Positions 61,983-64,000 of a stretch of 64,000 nucleotides of DNA are shown here, one piece after another. The DNA comes from Planctomycetota bacterium. Lineage in GTDB: Bacteria > Planctomycetota > Planctomycetia > Pirellulales > Pirellulaceae. The DNA is taken from the NCBI GenBank assembly GCA_029259935.1, contig JAJDEH010000408.1, forward strand, positions 1-64,000, written 5' to 3'. The first letter of the stretch is position 1; every line of letters begins with the position of its first letter. The translations under genes were made by a program, and so were the position numbers. The notes beneath the pieces were generated by a model. It was not told the origin of the DNA. It saw only the letters and a list, made by a program, of their open reading frames with translations, and did not search any database.

Positions 61983-62864
61983 ATGGCCGACTATACACCG
62001 ACGCAGGGTCGATACCTCGCGTACATTCACGCCTACACCGACGGTTTTGGTTTGCCACCGGCGGAGTCGGAAATTGCCGCCGCGATTGGGGTATCGCCGC
62101 CGTCAGTGAACCAAATGATGAGAACGCTCGAAAAAAAGGCGCTCATTCGACGACAGCCGGGCGTTCCACGGTCCATTGAGATTCTGATCGCACCCGACGC
62201 CATTCCGAAATGGAAAGGCAAACGCATCACCCGCACCGTGAAGGTTTGGACTCTCCACAAGCCGACAAAGCACAACGCCGGTCGGGCAGGTGGCCGCCAG
62301 GCCGCCGTCTATCGTTTTAAGATCACTTTGCGGGATGCCGATCCGGCGATTTGGCGGCGGATTGAGACGAAGGACGTGACGCTTGAAAAACTCCACGAGC
62401 TGATTCAAACGGCGATGGGCTGGACGAATTCGCATCTGCACCAGTTTGAGATTGCGGACACCCGGTACACCGATCCACGATTCATTATGGGTGACTTCTC
62501 TGACTTTGGCGCGGTCGAATACAGCGGCGTACGAGTCAGCGACTTGGTCTCAGAGCACGGTGCGAAGCTACGCATGGGCTACGAATACGACTTCGGAGCC
62601 TGTTGGCAGCATGAGGTCGTCCTGGAACAAGTAACTGAATCCGAGCAGGGAATCAGATACCCTCGCTGCATCGATGGCGAGCGAGCTTGTCCCCCTGAAG
62701 ACGTTGGTGGCGTCCACGGTTTCGTGGACTACGTGGAGGCGATCACGAATCCAAATTGCGCCGAGCACGACGAACTTCTGGAGTGGAGCGGCCCGTTTGA
62801 CCCCGCGTATTTTGACGTGACGCAGGCCACTCGGCGTATGAAGAAAGGATTGCCAGTGTGGTGA
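61983..62864 (+). CDS. LexA-like HTH fused to pRiA4b ORF-3-like domain
   Basis: A 293-residue protein. Residues 1-70 form a LexA-type winged helix (YTPTQGRYLAYIHAYTDGFG, LPPAESEIAAAIGVSPPSVN, MMRTLEKKALIRRQPG), but no LexA peptidase domain follows. Residues about 110-290 match plasmid pRiA4b ORF-3: VYRFKITLRDADPAIWRRIE, LEKLHELIQTAMGWTNSHLH, FEIADTRYTDP, YEYDFGACWQHEVVLE, and the late CIDGERACPPEDVGGVHGF with YFDVTQATRRM. The pRiA4b domain is of unknown function and frequent in mobile or accessory DNA. The fusion suggests a DNA-binding regulator with a ligand or protein-binding module. Confidence 0.88.
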   Translation: MADYTPTQGRYLAYIHAYTDGFGLPPAESEIAAAIGVSPPSVNQMMRTLEKKALIRRQPGVPRSIEILIAPDAIPKWKGKRITRTVKVWTLHKPTKHNAGRAGGRQAAVYRFKITLRDADPAIWRRIETKDVTLEKLHELIQTAMGWTNSHLHQFEIADTRYTDPRFIMGDFSDFGAVEYSGVRVSDLVSEHGAKLRMGYEYDFGACWQHEVVLEQVTESEQGIRYPRCIDGERACPPEDVGGVHGFVDYVEAITNPNCAEHDELLEWSGPFDPAYFDVTQATRRMKKGLPVW

Positions 62865-62938
62865 AGTGATCGACACACAAATCGCCGACCGAGTTGGTTT
62901 ATCCGCGACAAGGAAATGGCAGAACTACGGGATGAGTC

Positions 62939-63298
62939 GTGAGCAAATATCAATACGTGGTTTTTCAGGCAGTTGACGGCCCGCTAAATGACAAGCAGTT
63001 AGAGTTCGCGCGACGACAGTCCACGCGCGCTGAAGTGTCACGATGGTCGCTGTCCGTCGAGTATCATTACAGCTCCTTTCGCGGCGATGTCGATGGCTTG
63101 CTCCGACGGGGATACGACGTTTACTTGCAGTTTACAAACTTTGGTTACCGCGAAATCAAGCTGCGTTTGCCCCACGGGATGCCGGTCGCCAGGAATGTCT
63201 GGTCGAAGTACGTTGATGGCGAGCAACTTGAGTGGAAAAGGGATGGCCGGGGGGCGCGGAGGGATTCTGTCTCTGCGGCCATGTCACGAGGCTGGTGA
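62939..63298 (+). CDS. Hypothetical protein, 5' fragment of a frameshifted gene
   Basis: GTG start at 62939; the frame stops at 63298 after 119 residues. The first 90 residues (MSKYQYVVFQAVDGPLNDKQ, LEFARRQSTRAEVSRWSLSV, GDVDGLLRRGYDVYLQFTNF) fit the N-terminus of a longer hypothetical family that I recall as associated with SWIM zinc-finger proteins. The last 25 residues (RDGRGARRDSVSAAMSRGW) are out of character. The G6 run at 63249-63254 appears to have one extra G; without it the frame continues into the next segment. It is therefore probably one gene with the following entry. Confidence 0.7.
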   Translation: MSKYQYVVFQAVDGPLNDKQLEFARRQSTRAEVSRWSLSVEYHYSSFRGDVDGLLRRGYDVYLQFTNFGYREIKLRLPHGMPVARNVWSKYVDGEQLEWKRDGRGARRDSVSAAMSRGW

Positions 63299-64000
63299 CT
63301 TGGAGGAGATTTGGGAAGCGCGGAAGTATCTTGATGCAGCCATTCAGGTTCGCGAACGATTGATGAGTGGCGACTTGCGAGCCCTTTACTTGCTTTGGTT
63401 GTGTGCGGCGGATGATGACTACAACGATCCCGCCGAGATGATGGAGCCGCCCGTGCCGCATGGCATTTCAGGCATCGCGACGCATGGCAGTGCGGTTTTG
63501 TCGTACTTTGGACTCGATCCGCTCTTGCTTGTTGCGGCGGGGCAAGACGTCGAGGCTGCTCCGACGGATGTGTCGACGGATCAGACGTTTGCCCGGTGGG
63601 TCAAAGCACTCAGCAACCAGCGGGCGAAAGACCTGCTGCTGCAGCTATTGATCGGCGACACGGTGAACGTGAAAGCCGGTGTACTCGGCGAAATTCGTGA
63701 TGCGCGGCCTGCGGACATTTGGCCGACGACGGACAAGCAACGAAGTCTCGCCCAACTATTGCGGCAGTCCGCGACTCTGCGATCCGCCGAACACGCGAAG
63801 CAAGCTCGCAAGGCCCAGGCGCAGGCCAAGCGAGAGGCAACCAAGGCCGAGCGCCAACACGCAAAGCGAATGAAGGAAATGGTCAAGGACCCAAATAAGT
63901 GGCTTCGCGATGCGGAGCAGCTTGTCGATGCCAGAGGAGTGCACAACTACAAGGTGGCCGCGGAGATCCTCTACGATCTACGCGAGGCCGTCGGCGGTAA
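63243..64000 (+). pseudogene. 3' fragment of the same gene, runs off the right edge
   Basis: In the +1 frame the sequence ILSLRPCHEAGDLEEIWEAR, then YLDAAIQVRERLMSGDLRAL, YLLWLCAADDDYNDPAEMME and PPVPHGISGIATHG is coherent and fits the C-terminal half of the same family. A Lys/Arg/Ala-rich coiled coil follows (KQARKAQAQAKREATKAERQ), then LRDAEQLVDARGVHNYKVAA and LYDLREAVGG to the window end. There is no stop before 64000, so the gene continues. The break could be a true mutation, a sequencing error in the G run, or programmed frameshifting. Confidence 0.65.

Noticed and set aside
1..64000. CRISPR arrays, tRNA or rRNA genes, insertion sequences and prophage genes.
   Set aside because: I saw no regularly spaced repeat array, no cloverleaf or rRNA-like stretch, and no transposase, integrase or phage structural protein in any frame.

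Overview
The window is about 64 kb of a planctomycete chromosome, most likely from the Pirellulales. The evidence is the gene families present: a PSD1/DUF1549-type cytochrome protein, a DUF1501 Tat-exported protein, a PVC-type cytochrome with a CxxCH motif, an ECF sigma factor fused by overlap to a Ser/Thr kinase with TPRs, DUF1559-like proteins, LamG-like and DUF4838 proteins, and short dispersed GGCCGGA palindromes. The sequence is moderately GC-rich and genes alternate strands often, with few long operons. I see no rRNA, tRNA, CRISPR array, transposase or phage module.

Layout. 1-5.3 kb: the 5' end of a secreted PSD1/DUF1549 gene, a STAS protein with a DnaJ-type zinc finger, transketolase, and an unknown acidic protein. 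5.7-11.5 kb: a secreted DUF4838 glycosidase-like protein and three tandem, translationally overlapping membrane DUF1559-like paralogs. 11.5-19.5 kb: an SDR oxidoreductase, a YtrA-type GntR regulator/ABC ATPase/permease operon whose permease overlaps an enolase-superfamily dehydratase, methylmalonate-semialdehyde dehydrogenase, and an EamA transporter. 19.5-23.5 kb: glnE and a small lipoprotein. 23.5-29.5 kb: a surface-polysaccharide-like group with a polytopic membrane protein, a MurJ-like flippase and two FkbM-like methyltransferases. 29.5-32.9 kb: LamG-like, 2-hydroxyacid dehydrogenase and DUF1501 genes. 33.2-40 kb: the ECF sigma/kinase pair and a large PVC cytochrome protein. 40-45 kb: signalling genes (GGDEF-EAL, a NarL-type regulator, an NtrC-type activator), then a spermidine-synthase-like protein and a 35-residue basic microprotein. 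46-49.3 kb: a P-loop/pentapeptide-repeat protein and a DUF4432 mutarotase-like protein. 49.3-56.7 kb: six same-strand genes for a MacB/FtsX-type ABC transporter whose permease carries three EF-hand loops, two tandem secreted CPFC-motif proteins, and two DUF3299-like proteins. 57-64 kb: a chemoreceptor with four HAMP-like modules, a small membrane protein, ArsC, a LexA-like HTH fused to a pRiA4b-ORF3 domain, and a frameshifted gene running off the right edge.

The best candidate for an undescribed system is the 49.3-56.7 kb cluster. The arrangement suggests an envelope, possibly metal-linked, ABC machine with dedicated secreted partners. That function is inference from context; only the domain content and gene order are seen directly. 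Other points worth attention are the DUF1559 trio, the STAS-zinc-finger fusion, the P-loop-pentapeptide fusion and the GGCCGGA palindrome pairs.
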